A stretch of 64,000 nucleotides of DNA, taken from Lawsonibacter asaccharolyticus. Lineage in GTDB: Bacteria > Bacillota > Clostridia > Oscillospirales > Oscillospiraceae. Where the stretch lies: assembly GCA_003112755.1 (NCBI GenBank), contig BFBT01000001.1, positions 1,240,001-1,304,000 of the forward strand. Direction: 5' to 3'. The position numbers and the translations under genes were made by a program. The notes below the pieces were generated by a model. That model had not been told where the DNA came from. It saw only the letters and a program-made list of their open reading frames with translations, and searched no databases. Positions 15,696 through 23,230 of the stretch are shown in pieces; the first letter of the stretch is position 1; every line of letters begins with the position of its first letter.

Positions 15696-16155
15696 GCAGC
15701 ATATATTCTAAGAGCGGAATATGTAGAAAATTGCGAATATAAAGAGTAAAAAGCGAATATCTGCGGACTGATAAAGGAAACATAACCGATATAATTTTCT
15801 CCCAAGGAGGTATCAAGCAGCCGATTCAGGTTCCTCCTTGATGGGAGGAAATGCCTATGCGTCTATGCAACACAGATCTGCAGATAAACTGCTTTACATT
15901 CAGTCACCTATACGTCGTAGTCCAGCTCGTATGGATTGCGGCGTTTTTGGTTTCGACAAAGTTTGAGCATTTTCGCTGTCAACCTCCCGGAAAAATTTCA
16001 TATTGCTGCTTTGGCGCGCCTGTTCTTTGTACGGGCGCGCTTTTTTGTACCCTTTTTTTAATCAGAAAGAGACTTAGACCTTATCGCTGCCGCAGCCCAC
16101 CCTCTGATTTCGATTTTTGCCATCAACTCAAACATCGAAATTGGAGGAAATTACT
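15696..16155 (+). other. Non-coding leader region before the element sigma factor
   Basis: I see no convincing gene. It contains a hairpin formed by CAAGGAGG (about 15804) and CCTCCTTG (about 15833), which could mask a ribosome-binding site, and the terminator at 16013-16046. The short open frames here have no normal codon use. Confidence 0.4.
16013..16046 (+). terminator. Terminator or attenuator upstream of the sigma factor gene
   Basis: GCGCGCC ... GGCGCGC stem with a long loop, followed by six T residues. Confidence 0.7.
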
Positions 16156-16578
16156 ATGAAGAAAATCAATCTTCGGGATTATTACCCGTATTATACACAG
16201 GACATGATCGTTGAGGTGCCGGATGAAGTTGCTTTGTTGCTTCGGGAGTATATGTTGCTGGAAGAAGCCTATCGGATTCGTACATACCGCTATAAAGCAT
16301 TTTACTCCCTGGATCGAGACGAAGGTATTGAGCGTGAGATATTGCAAAAGCCTCTTAACCCGGCAGAAATTTGGGAACAGCGTCAAATGACGGAGTTGAT
16401 TTATAAAGGTCTTTCCAAACTTACGGTAAAGCAGCGCCAACGGATCTATGCACACTTTTTTCTTGGCATGAGCAAAGCAGATATTGCCAAAGCGGAAGGA
16501 ACACACAAAAGCCGGATCACCCGTTCTATCGAAGCCGGATTGCGTAGTCTGGAAAAATATTTCAAAGAAATTTTATAA
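16156..16578 (+). CDS. ICE-encoded sigma-70-family factor (region 4 type)
   Basis: 140 aa from ATG 16156, 8 bases after TTGGAGG. The N-terminal half (YYPYYTQDMIVEVPDEV) is variable; the C-terminal half is a sigma region 4: LTVKQRQRIYAHFFLGMSKA then DIAKAEGTHKSRITRSIEAG. This short factor with its KINLRDYYPYYTQD start is standard in Tn1549-like ICEs, between the transfer genes and xis/int. It probably directs or modulates element transcription. Regions 2 and 3 are not visible. Confidence 0.85.
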   Translation: MKKINLRDYYPYYTQDMIVEVPDEVALLLREYMLLEEAYRIRTYRYKAFYSLDRDEGIEREILQKPLNPAEIWEQRQMTELIYKGLSKLTVKQRQRIYAHFFLGMSKADIAKAEGTHKSRITRSIEAGLRSLEKYFKEIL

Positions 16579-16820
16579 CAGACGGCAACTTTGCCCCTAA
16601 AAATGTACTGAATAGTAGAGGGACATATTCGGCGGGACAAGCTGGACGGGTGTGGTAAGGAAGCATATATCTCCTCCCACCCCAACTGCAATATCAATTT
16701 GTCTGCCATGCCCCTTGCTTGTTCCTTGACAACCGAATATACGCTGTTACAGGTACTTCATTCTGTGTTCCGAGCGGCAGATGGGGCGGCGCGGTGACAG
16801 GCGGCCTAAGGAGGTGATGA
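16579..16820 (+). other. Non-coding stretch between sigma factor and small ORF
   Basis: No gene is seen. A TTGACA (16726-16731) is present but lacks a clear -10 at the right distance. It ends in AAGGAGGTG, a strong ribosome-binding site for the next frame. Confidence 0.35.
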
Positions 16821-17114
16821 ATCCAGGCTGTCCGAGCGATAAACGCAACCTACGAAACCGGCTGTGGCAGGCCGGACGCGATAACGACGCAGATCATAAT
16901 GGTACTTCTTCACAGCTTCCTAAAGACTTGGGGAGAGTTCCTGCGGCGTTTGCTTGCTCTGGCAAAGCGGCGGCGTATGTGGGACTATGATGCGGTGACG
17001 CTATCCGCAGCCTGTAATAGCCCCGTCCTTATAACAGAAGGACTTGCCGGGGTGCGTGGCAAATACGGCAGCAAAATCGAAATCAGATATAATGGGCCGG
17101 ATTTATGTGTGTAA
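16821..17114 (+). CDS. Small hypothetical ICE protein; possible ATC start
   Basis: The frame opens immediately after a TGA at 16818-16820 with ATC at 16821, six bases after GGAGG (16810-16814). The product, up to 97 residues, begins (M)QAVRAINATYETGCGRPD and has a basic middle (LRRLLALAKRRRMWDYDA). An internal ATG at 16899 would give 71 residues but has a poor ribosome-binding site. I do not recognise the family. The unusual start resembles those at 672 and 985 in the same element. Confidence 0.4.
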   Translation: MQAVRAINATYETGCGRPDAITTQIIMVLLHSFLKTWGEFLRRLLALAKRRRMWDYDAVTLSAACNSPVLITEGLAGVRGKYGSKIEIRYNGPDLCV

Positions 17115-17290
17115 TAACCATAGATCCGACCTATTCATGTGGTTTTGATAAATCCACATAGAAATTTGAACTATGGATAAATCGTAAATTTTTTGATTAG
17201 CAGCAGACAAATGACTGATGACACGGTAGAATAATGATAGGAAGTCATATCCCGGGACATTGTCTTTGTCGGCTGCAGAAAGGAGGCAAA
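17115..17290 (+). other. AT-rich spacer before the excisionase gene
   Basis: It includes the short inverted repeat ATGTGG ... CCACAT (17138-17160), possibly a binding site for the excisionase or integrase. No gene is seen. Confidence 0.35.
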
Positions 17291-17497
17291 ATGAGTCAGA
17301 CAATGAACAGTGCACCTAAAAATGTTCCTGAACAACGAACTTACAAAGTAGAGGATATTGCCGTTATGTTAAACATTGGTCGTACATCTGCTTACAGTCT
17401 TGTAAAAGAGGGACATTTCAAAATTGTACGGGTTGGTAATGCCATACGAATTTCCAAAAAATCATTTGACGAATGGTTAGACGCACAGGCGTTCTAA
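17291..17497 (+). CDS. xis: Excisionase (MerR-like helix-turn-helix)
   Basis: 68 aa from ATG 17291 after AGGAGG. TYKVEDIAVMLNIGRTSAY and LVKEGHFKIVRVGNAIRIS followed by FDEWL form the HTH_17 excisionase pattern. Such proteins bend the attachment sites to favour excision by the neighbouring integrase, which starts 20 bases downstream in the same operon. Confidence 0.9.
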   Translation: MSQTMNSAPKNVPEQRTYKVEDIAVMLNIGRTSAYSLVKEGHFKIVRVGNAIRISKKSFDEWLDAQAF

Positions 17498-17517
17498 CTT
17501 AGAAAGGAAGATCGAAT

Positions 17518-18906
17518 ATGGCATCTATTATCAAACGTAAAAAATCTTATTCCGTTGTTTATAACTATATTGATGAAAATGGAGAAACAAAACAGAAATG
17601 GGAAACCTGGCATACCCATAAAGAAGCGCTGAAACGGAAAGCGGAGGTTGAAAACCAACAGAACAATGGTACATTCCTTCCTCCGAATAATCAGAAAGTT
17701 TCAGATTTTCTGTATGATTTTGTTTCCACGTATGGGGAGAAAAAATGGGGCGTGTCTATGTATGACAGTCAAACAGCCCTGATTGCCAACTATATCAATC
17801 CGATTATCGGAGATATGGAAGTGCAAGACATTACTACCCGCGTGGTGGATAAGTATATTCAAACGCTTCAAAGGACGCCTTCTGTTTCTCGGAAGAACCG
17901 GAAAGCACGGACGGAATTTGTCACAAACTCAACGATTGAGAAAATCATCAAACTTCTACGGTGTGCTTTTAAGCAAGCTGTTCGTTGGGAATTGATTGGA
18001 AAAAATCCTTTTGACAATGTAGTCCTTCCAAAGACCGAATATAAAAAGCGCGATATTTGGGATGCTGAAACGATTCGTCTTGCTTTGGATCAGTGTACCG
18101 ACAGTAAACTGTATATTGCCATGAACCTTGCTTTTGCGTGTTCTTTGCGCATGGGGGAAATTCTTGGACTAACCTGGAAAAATGTTCATATTGAGGATGA
18201 AAACATAGCAACTGACAATGCTTATATCTACATAGAAGCAGAACTGGCACGAGCGTCCAAACAGGCGATTGAGACGTTAGGAGAAAAAGACATTTACCAT
18301 ATCTTTACTCCGTTAATGCCGAATACCAGCACCCGGATAATCCTGAAAAAACCAAAGACAGATTCCAGTATCCGTAAGGTCTGGCTGCCTAAGACAGTTG
18401 CCTATATTCTTCGGGAATGGAAAAAATCGCAGGAAGAATTAAAAAGTTTTCTTGGTGATGAATATCAGGACTTCGATTTAGTGGTAGCACTGCCAAATGG
18501 CAGACCTTGTGAGAATCGGATTATTGAGAAAGAGTTTTCACTGTTGAAACAGAAAGCAGGGCTTCCAAACGTTGTATTTCACTCTTTGAGGCATTCCAGT
18601 ACGACTTACAAGCTGAAACTCAACCACGGCGATTTGAAAGCCACACAGGGCGATACAGGACATGCAGAAATAGATATGATTACGAAAGTCTATGCTCACA
18701 TTCTCGACGAGGATCGCAAGATCAACGCACAGAAATTCGAGAGCGCCTTTTATGCGGTCAACAGAGATTTAAGAAATGTGCAGCCACCGCAGGAACAGCC
18801 TCAGGCAGCAACATTAGACCTGGCCGCCTTAATCGACCAGCTTCAAAAATCTCCTGAACTAGCACAAACTCTGGCGGCGCTGATTGCAGGCCAAAAAGCG
18901 GTCTGA
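17518..18906 (+). CDS. int: Tyrosine recombinase (ICE integrase)
   Basis: 462 aa from ATG 17518 after AAAGGAAG. The N-terminal 60 residues form an AP2-like arm-binding domain (KKSYSVVYNYIDENGETKQ), followed by a SAM-like core-binding domain and the catalytic domain. Catalytic residues seen are Arg in ACSLRMGEILGL, His-x-x-Arg in FHSLRHSSTTYK, His in GDTGHAEIDM and the Tyr nucleophile in KVYAHI. The C-terminus has an extra helical tail. It faces the tRNA-Arg(CCT) 195 bases away, its likely target. The gene looks intact. Confidence 0.95.
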   Translation: MASIIKRKKSYSVVYNYIDENGETKQKWETWHTHKEALKRKAEVENQQNNGTFLPPNNQKVSDFLYDFVSTYGEKKWGVSMYDSQTALIANYINPIIGDMEVQDITTRVVDKYIQTLQRTPSVSRKNRKARTEFVTNSTIEKIIKLLRCAFKQAVRWELIGKNPFDNVVLPKTEYKKRDIWDAETIRLALDQCTDSKLYIAMNLAFACSLRMGEILGLTWKNVHIEDENIATDNAYIYIEAELARASKQAIETLGEKDIYHIFTPLMPNTSTRIILKKPKTDSSIRKVWLPKTVAYILREWKKSQEELKSFLGDEYQDFDLVVALPNGRPCENRIIEKEFSLLKQKAGLPNVVFHSLRHSSTTYKLKLNHGDLKATQGDTGHAEIDMITKVYAHILDEDRKINAQKFESAFYAVNRDLRNVQPPQEQPQAATLDLAALIDQLQKSPELAQTLAALIAGQKAV

Positions 18907-18914
18907 AATCTCAA

Positions 18915-18976
18915 ATTAGCAAGGAAGCTATTTTTATTAGCAAGGACATCGTTTCTGTTCGTTTCCAATTAGCAAA
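18915..18976 (+). repeat. Three direct repeats ATTAGCAA(G/A), likely integrase arm sites
   Basis: ATTAGCAAGG at 18915 and 18936 and ATTAGCAAA at 18968, between the integrase stop and the tRNA. Short direct repeats here are the expected arm-type binding sites of an AP2-arm integrase. Confidence 0.5.
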
Positions 18977-19052
18977 ATATAAGTTCCAACTCATAAACAT
19001 ACATTAACCTCCAATAAAAGGAAGATGGTTTTGTCTAAAGAGTACAGCTAAA

Positions 19053-19092
19053 TAAAAAAAGCTGTAAACCCTTGAAAACAAAGGCTTACAGC
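19053..19092 (-). terminator. Terminator of tRNA-Arg(CCT)
   Basis: On the minus strand GCTGTAAGCC ... GGTTTACAGC forms the stem and is followed by TTTTTTTATTT, just past the tRNA 3' end. Confidence 0.7.
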
Positions 19093-19100
19093 GTTGTTTG

Positions 19101-19175
19101 TGGCACCCCCGGCGGGAATCGAACCCACAATTTACCCTTAGGAGGGGTATGTTATATCCATTTAACTACGGAGGC
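19101..19175 (-). tRNA. tRNA-Arg (anticodon CCT), complete, CCA encoded
   Basis: A full cloverleaf can be drawn: acceptor GCCTCCG with CGGGGGT (G-U allowed), D arm GTTAAATGGATATAAC, anticodon stem TACCC/GGGTA around loop CTCCTAA, T arm GTGGGTTCGATTCCCGC, then G and CCA. The anticodon is CCT. It is AT-rich compared with the neighbouring tRNA halves, so it may be carried or restored by the element. Its 3' half faces the integrase, marking the attachment site. Confidence 0.9.
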
Positions 19176-19202
19176 ATTTATTAAAAAATATTAAGTTGTA
19201 TG

Positions 19203-19269
19203 CAAAATTTAGACTCGAACCATCTACCGCTTAGGAGGCGTGTGCTCTATCCAGCTGAGCTATATGGAC
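19203..19269 (-). pseudogene. Mosaic tRNA-Arg(CCT)-like sequence with unmatched acceptor stem
   Basis: The 5' half has a good D arm (GCTCAGCTGGATAGAGC) and the CCT anticodon loop; the 3' half has a T arm (GATGGTTCGAGTCTA) and ends ATTTTGC. The 5' acceptor GTCCATA cannot pair with ATTTTGC, and the anticodon stem pairs in only three of five positions. Its 3' stem strand GCGGT pairs perfectly with the ACCGC of the two halves upstream. That pattern fits two different tRNA halves joined at the anticodon loop. Confidence 0.7.
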
Positions 19270-19353
19270 GTGTCTGATATATGATTATAGCCCGATCAAA
19301 GTCGAACTGCAATCCCTTATTTAGTTTTTTTTGAGGTGGCCGTTGTAACGCAA

Positions 19354-19394
19354 CCTTAGGAGGCGGTCGCTCTATCCAGCTGAGCTACGCGGGC
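19354..19394 (-). repeat. 5' half of a tRNA-Arg(CCT) gene (attachment-site scar)
   Basis: It starts GCCCGCGTAGCTCAGCTGG and continues through D arm and anticodon loop to CCTAAGG, after which tRNA similarity stops. A weak T-arm-like piece lies about 45 bases further on (minus strand, around 19286-19310). Confidence 0.7.
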
Positions 19395-19469
19395 CTATGA
19401 AATTACCTGATTGAAATCGAACTCGGAATGGTACGCTTGTATCCCCGGAGTGGGGCGCTCTGTTCCCTA

Positions 19470-19509
19470 CTTAGGAGGCGGTCGCTCTATCCTACTGAGC
19501 TACGGGCGC
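19470..19509 (-). repeat. Second 5' half of a tRNA-Arg(CCT) gene (attachment-site scar)
   Basis: It starts GCGCCCGTAGCTCAGTAGG and ends at CCTAAG in the anticodon loop. It is GC-rich like the chromosome and is therefore the best candidate for the original chromosomal 5' half. Confidence 0.7.
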
Positions 19510-19839
19510 ATAAGAATCTACTTTATTTTAACGCAAGCTGCCCCTTCTGTCAACGCCGATCTTCCGCAAACACCACAAACGCCCGGTCCTTTCGGACCGG
19601 GCGTTTGTGGGAAGAAGGAGACAATACAAAAGGGGACCGGGCCCCGGCCTGCTGACTGGCAGGCATGTCCGGCGGCCTTCTGTACAGGGGTAGCGATGGA
19701 AACGGAGGTCAGCGGCCCCCTTTTGGGCCCCGGCCTCGGCTTTCCGCCTTGGACCTTTCAGCGGCCTCGCGCCGCCTCTCTGGAAAACCGTGCCGGCCCG
19801 GCCGGGCCGGCACGGAATGGATCAGAACTGGCTCTCAGA
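19510..19839. other. Intergenic region between tRNA array and aldehyde dehydrogenase gene
   Basis: No gene is seen. It contains a 17-bp perfect hairpin with a TTTC loop (19573-19610) without a clear T-run, and the palindromic terminator at 19788-19815. Confidence 0.5.
19788..19815 (-). terminator. 28-bp perfect palindrome, terminator of the aldehyde dehydrogenase gene
   Basis: CCGTGCCGGCCCGG and its exact reverse complement with no loop bases, followed on the minus strand by TTTTCC. Confidence 0.7.
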
Positions 19840-21276
19840 TCACTCCACGTCCATGTCCGGCTTGTTGAACTCGCCGAACAGCTCCTCGTTGCTGGGCATA
19901 TCCTCGGGCAGAGGACGGGCCACCCAGGTGGTGTTCATGTAGTGCTTCAGGCAGATGTTCTCGGACACGATGTTGCCGCCCCAGGTGCCGCACCCCATGG
20001 AAGACGTGGGAGGCATGCCGTTGGTGGAAGAACCGGAGTTGCCGCGGTTGTTGGGCTGGCGCACCATGATGCGGGACACGGGGGCGCACATGCCCAGACG
20101 ATGGATGTGGTCGTCGTCGAAGGAGTAGATGCCGCAGCTGTGGCCCTTGCCGCCCACGTTGAACATGGCCTGCATCATGGTCAGTGCGTTCTCAAACTCC
20201 CCGTAGTACTTGAACAGGGTCAGCAGAGTGGTCAGCTTCTCGCTGGAGAAGAAGTGCTCCTTGCCCACGTTCTCGATGCCGCCGCCGGTCACAGCGATGA
20301 ACTTCCGGTCAGCCGGGATCTCGAACCCAGCGGCCTCCGCCAGCTTCTGCGGGCTGATGGCCACGGTGTTGGGCAGACGGTGCCCAGCCTCGTCCCACAT
20401 GACGGCCTTCAGCTTCTCAGCCTCTTCCTCGTTGGCCAGGTAAGCGCCCTCCTTCACCAGGGCGGCTACGAACCCGTCGTACACGTCCTCGTGGATGATC
20501 AGGTTGCCGTCGCAGGAACAGCCGGAGCCGAAGTCGGAGCACTTGGAGATCCGGGTGTTCATGGCAGCCTCAGCCTGACGCTCGGGGGTGTTGCAGGTGT
20601 TGTCGATGATGACAGTCGCGTTGCCGGCGCCGGAGCCGTAGGCCGGCACGCCGGAGGAGTATGCGGACTTGACCATGGGACGACCGCCGGTGGCGATGAC
20701 CAGGTCGCAGCGCTTCATCAGCTCCTGGGTCAGGGTGATGCTGGGCTCCTCGATGCCCTGGATGATGTCGGCGGGAGCGCCCTCACGCACCAGGGTCTCA
20801 CGGATGATGTTGATGCACTTGTTGGTGGTCTTCTTCGCGCGCGGATGGGGGCTGCAGATGATGACGTCACGGGCCTTGATGGCGTAGATCACCTGGCCGG
20901 CAGGGGTCAGGCAGGGGTTGGTGGTGGGCACCAGAGACGCGATCACGCCCACAGGCTTGGCATACTTCACGATGCCCTTCTCAGGGATCTCCTCGATCAC
21001 GCCCACGCTCTTCTGACGCAGGCAGTCCCGCAGGATCAGCTTCAGCTTGTTCCGCTTGTTCCGCTTGGTCACCTTGTCGCCCAGGCCGGTCTCGTCCACC
21101 GCCTCGTCAGCCAGGTTCGCCCAAACCTTCATGTCGATCACAGAAGCGGCGACCGCCTGGCACAGCCGGTCCACACGCTCCTGGTCATAGGTGGCGATGA
21201 TCTCCGCCGCAGCGCGGGCCTTAGCGACCATCCCGTCCAGCATTTCGATCTGCTCAGGAGTGACTTCTTTCGCCAT
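19840..21276 (-). CDS. CoA-acylating aldehyde dehydrogenase, sulfoacetaldehyde/acetaldehyde dehydrogenase type
   Basis: 478 aa, full length for the acylating ALDH family that converts an aldehyde, CoA and NAD(P)+ to an acyl-CoA. The N-terminal Rossmann half shows KPVGVIASLVPTTNPC and SPHPRAKKTTN. The catalytic cysteine is most likely Cys253 or Cys255 in DFGSGCSCDGN, a variant motif I associate with sulfoacetaldehyde dehydrogenases (SauS-like) rather than AdhE. A glycine-rich patch TGGRPMVKSAYSSGVPA precedes it. It has a strong promoter and a divergent LysR gene that probably controls it. The substrate cannot be settled from sequence; no sulfonate transporter is nearby. Confidence 0.8.
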   Translation of the reverse strand: MAKEVTPEQIEMLDGMVAKARAAAEIIATYDQERVDRLCQAVAASVIDMKVWANLADEAVDETGLGDKVTKRNKRNKLKLILRDCLRQKSVGVIEEIPEKGIVKYAKPVGVIASLVPTTNPCLTPAGQVIYAIKARDVIICSPHPRAKKTTNKCINIIRETLVREGAPADIIQGIEEPSITLTQELMKRCDLVIATGGRPMVKSAYSSGVPAYGSGAGNATVIIDNTCNTPERQAEAAMNTRISKCSDFGSGCSCDGNLIIHEDVYDGFVAALVKEGAYLANEEEAEKLKAVMWDEAGHRLPNTVAISPQKLAEAAGFEIPADRKFIAVTGGGIENVGKEHFFSSEKLTTLLTLFKYYGEFENALTMMQAMFNVGGKGHSCGIYSFDDDHIHRLGMCAPVSRIMVRQPNNRGNSGSSTNGMPPTSSMGCGTWGGNIVSENICLKHYMNTTWVARPLPEDMPSNEELFGEFNKPDMDVE

Positions 21277-21338
21277 TGTAATGATCTCCTTTTCCTTATT
21301 ATTTGCCGGACCTCCGTCCAGCTTTCCTTACTGTCGCC

Positions 21339-21367
21339 ATTATACCACTTCTTCCTCTCCCGTCCAA
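21339..21367 (-). promoter_or_regulatory. Promoter of the aldehyde dehydrogenase gene
   Basis: Minus strand TTGGAC, 17 bases, TATAAT; 63 bases before the start codon. Confidence 0.75.
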
Positions 21368-21372
21368 TACTT

Positions 21373-21388
21373 CATTTCAATGAAAATG
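21373..21388. promoter_or_regulatory. Candidate LysR operator
   Basis: CATTTCAATGAAAATG holds a perfect TTTCA-A-TGAAA dyad directly upstream of the -35 of the aldehyde dehydrogenase promoter, a usual LysR position in a divergent pair. Confidence 0.45.
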
Positions 21389-21487
21389 ATAGAGGTATTT
21401 TATGAAAAACTTTTTCATTCTTTGGCCTTTTTTCTGTCATATGGATGATTTTTTCTCTCTTTTCCCCCGAAGGGACAATGGTTATGC

Positions 21488-21516
21488 TTGACACCGGCCC
21501 CGGAATAGAATATCTT
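21488..21516 (+). promoter_or_regulatory. Promoter of the LysR regulator gene
   Basis: TTGACA (21488-21493), 17 bases, TATCTT (21511-21516). Confidence 0.6.
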
Positions 21517-21608
21517 TATAATATGTCCTTAAATTAGACCCGGCACCAGGAATCGACTCCCTCAGGCTCGACTCCGGCTTCGCCAAACCATGCAGGGAGG
21601 TGGACTTC

Positions 21609-22499
21609 TTGACTTTGCTTCAGCTCCAATATTTTCAGGTCCTGGCCCGTGTCCTGCACTACACCAGGGCGGCGGAAGAGCTGCACATCTCCCAGCCCTC
21701 CCTCAGCTATTCCATCAGCGAGCTGGAAAAGGAACTGGGGGTCAAGCTGTTCGAGAAGGAGAACCGGAAGATCAGCCTGACCGCCTATGGGGAACAGTTT
21801 CTCCCCTATGTGCAGCGTTCCCTGGCCCTGCTGGACGAGGGGGCCGCTGTTCTGGAACAGATGGCGGGCAATCTGCCCCAAGTAGCCAAGCTGGGCTACT
21901 TCCACAGCATCTCCGCCTCCCTGATCCCTGCGCTGGTGGAGGGCTTCTACCGGGAGGAGGACAACCGGAGCATCCGCTTCCAGTTTACAGAGGGCCCTTC
22001 CTTTGATATCTTTAACCAGGTGAAGGCCGGGGAGCTGGATATGGCCTTCGGGATGCACCGGGATGACTGGGCCGAATCGGTCATCATCATGCGTCAGCCC
22101 CTGTATCTGGCGGTCCCCAGCGACCACCCCCTGGCTGCCCGCCACTCCGTCACCTTTGATGACTTTGCCCGGGAGCCCCAGGTGATGCTGGACAAGCCCA
22201 GCAGCCTGCGCACCCAGATGGACCGCATCTTCGCCCAGCGGGGCGCGGTGCCCAACGTGGTGTTCGAGGTGCGGGAGTGCAATGCCGCCCTCCAGTATGT
22301 GGCCCTGAAATTCGGGGTGTCAGTGCTTCCCCAGGTTCCAGCCATGGACACGGAGAAGGTGTCCATCATCCCCATCTCTGACCAGGACAAGGAGTTTGTC
22401 CGCACGGTCTATCTCTCCTGGTCCCGCTCCCGCCCCATGTCTCCCGCTGCCCAGAGGGTGCGGGACTATATCGTGGAGCACTACTCCATCCCGGAATGA
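21609..22499 (+). CDS. LysR-family transcriptional regulator
   Basis: 296 aa. The likely start is TTG 21609 (MTLLQLQYFQVLA), 9 bases after AGGGAGG; the GTG at 21600 touches the ribosome-binding site. The helix-turn-helix covers residues 15-55 (YTRAAEELHISQPSLSYSIS) and the rest is the type-2 periplasmic-fold ligand domain (MAFGMHRDDW, VMLDKPSSLRTQMD, VSVLPQVPAM). It is divergent from the acylating aldehyde dehydrogenase, so it probably activates that gene in response to the pathway substrate. Confidence 0.9.
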   Translation: MTLLQLQYFQVLARVLHYTRAAEELHISQPSLSYSISELEKELGVKLFEKENRKISLTAYGEQFLPYVQRSLALLDEGAAVLEQMAGNLPQVAKLGYFHSISASLIPALVEGFYREEDNRSIRFQFTEGPSFDIFNQVKAGELDMAFGMHRDDWAESVIIMRQPLYLAVPSDHPLAARHSVTFDDFAREPQVMLDKPSSLRTQMDRIFAQRGAVPNVVFEVRECNAALQYVALKFGVSVLPQVPAMDTEKVSIIPISDQDKEFVRTVYLSWSRSRPMSPAAQRVRDYIVEHYSIPE

Positions 22500-22508
22500 A
22501 CCGTTCCG

Positions 22509-22541
22509 CCGGAGGTCCGCCCGGACCTCCGGTGTTTTTTC
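22509..22541 (+). terminator. Terminator of the LysR gene
   Basis: CCGGAGGTCC-GCCC-GGACCTCCGG, then TGTTTTTT. Confidence 0.9.
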
Positions 22542-22589
22542 TCTCCCCGGCACACCGCGGAAAATTTCCGAAAAACCCCGATTTTTTCC

Positions 22590-22618
22590 TTTACAGCCGG
22601 GCCAAACTATGATATAGT
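22590..22618 (+). promoter_or_regulatory. Promoter of rpsO-pnp
   Basis: TTTACA (22590-22595), 17 bases, TATAGT (22613-22618); the transcript would have a leader of about 125 bases before rpsO, where S15 autoregulatory structure is often found. Confidence 0.65.
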
Positions 22619-22749
22619 ATCCCAGCATGGAATCATGCGTCATCCTGCCCATCCGCTTCGTTTCAGGGTACGGCCCGGACAAGAGCCCGGGGCTTCACCC
22701 ACCTGTTACGCAGCCCTTTGGGCAAATCATTGGAAAGGTGGAATCTCCC

Positions 22750-23016
22750 ATGATCCGCAAGGACGAAAAGACGGCCGTGATTGAGGCCAACCGCACCCAT
22801 CCCACGGACACCGGCTCCCCCGAGGTCCAGATCGCCATCCTCACTGCCCGTATCAACGAGCTCACCGAGCACCTGAAGGTCCACAAGCAGGACAACCACT
22901 CCCGCCGCGGCCTGCTGAAGATGGTCGGTAAGCGCCGCAAGATGCTGGACTATCTGATGGCCAAGGACATCGAGCGCTACCGCGCTATCATTGCCAAGCT
23001 GGGCATCCGTAAGTGA
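22750..23016 (+). CDS. rpsO: 30S ribosomal protein S15
   Basis: 88 aa, the normal S15 length, starting at ATG 22750 after AAGGTGG. S15 motifs are clear: [50 protein letters not shown] and [12 protein letters not shown]. It binds 16S rRNA helices 20-22 early in small-subunit assembly. It precedes pnp, the classic bacterial order, separated by a terminator-like hairpin and a long stem. Confidence 0.98.
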   Translation: MIRKDEKTAVIEANRTHPTDTGSPEVQIAILTARINELTEHLKVHKQDNHSRRGLLKMVGKRRKMLDYLMAKDIERYRAIIAKLGIRK

Positions 23017-23029
23017 TTTGTTGAATAAG

Positions 23030-23057
23030 GGGTGGCGCGCCTGCGCCACCCTTTCTT
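23030..23057 (+). terminator. Hairpin after rpsO (terminator or partial attenuator)
   Basis: GGGTGGCGC-GCCT-GCGCCACCC followed by TTTCTT; it may separate rpsO from pnp expression or allow partial read-through. Confidence 0.75.
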
Positions 23058-23099
23058 CCCATCTGAGACCAACTTTTCCCGAGGGCAATGCCGCTTTTT

Positions 23100-23177
23100 T
23101 AGCAGTTGAATCCGGGCCTGAAGCGGGCGGGCGCCGGCATGAGGAGGGCCTTCCTTCAGACCCGGATTCAAGTGCTA
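23100..23177 (+). promoter_or_regulatory. Long hairpin in the pnp leader (possible RNase III target)
   Basis: A 24-base arm at 23100-23123 (TAGCAGTTGAATCCGG...) pairs with 23154-23177, with one mismatch and one G-U, around a 30-base loop. It lies 53 bases before the pnp start. In E. coli a similar long leader stem is cut by RNase III so that PNPase can repress its own mRNA. Confidence 0.7.
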
Positions 23178-23230
23178 AAGGGCTGGTATTCCACCTCCGG
23201 GACAAAAAACTTCAACAAAGGAGTGTAGAC

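Larger units (their letters stand above)
1..19175. mobile_element. Integrative and conjugative element (Tn1549/CTn-like), right part, ending at tRNA-Arg(CCT)
   Basis: The gene set is typical of Firmicutes ICEs: DUF1273, DUF3789, topoisomerase III, Cys-rich VLP, a truncated LtrC-like gene, MobC, CD1845, relaxase, element sigma factor, excisionase and tyrosine integrase in that order. The integrase is last, and about 200 bases beyond it lies a complete tRNA-Arg(CCT) whose 3' end faces the element, the usual geometry for integration into a tRNA 3' half. The block is visibly more AT-rich than the chromosome that follows. The left end is outside the window. It is probably immobile: no type IV secretion genes are visible here and the relaxase is truncated. 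Confidence 0.75.

Noticed and set aside
15851..16159. 102-codon frame before the sigma factor
   Set aside because: Runs through a clear terminator hairpin and has Cys/Pro-rich, non-conserved composition.
19101..19509. Repeated units spaced by 94-125 bases looked at first like a CRISPR-type array
   Set aside because: The repeats fold as tRNA 5' halves, differ from each other, and the spacing is irregular; no cas genes are near.
19573..19610. 17-bp perfect hairpin as the aldehyde dehydrogenase terminator
   Set aside because: No T-run on either strand; the palindrome at 19788-19815 is closer to the stop and has one.
19411..21405. Long plus-strand open frame antisense to the aldehyde dehydrogenase gene
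   Set aside because: It is a by-product of GC-rich codon use on the opposite strand; low-complexity Gly/Val/His composition, no ribosome-binding site.
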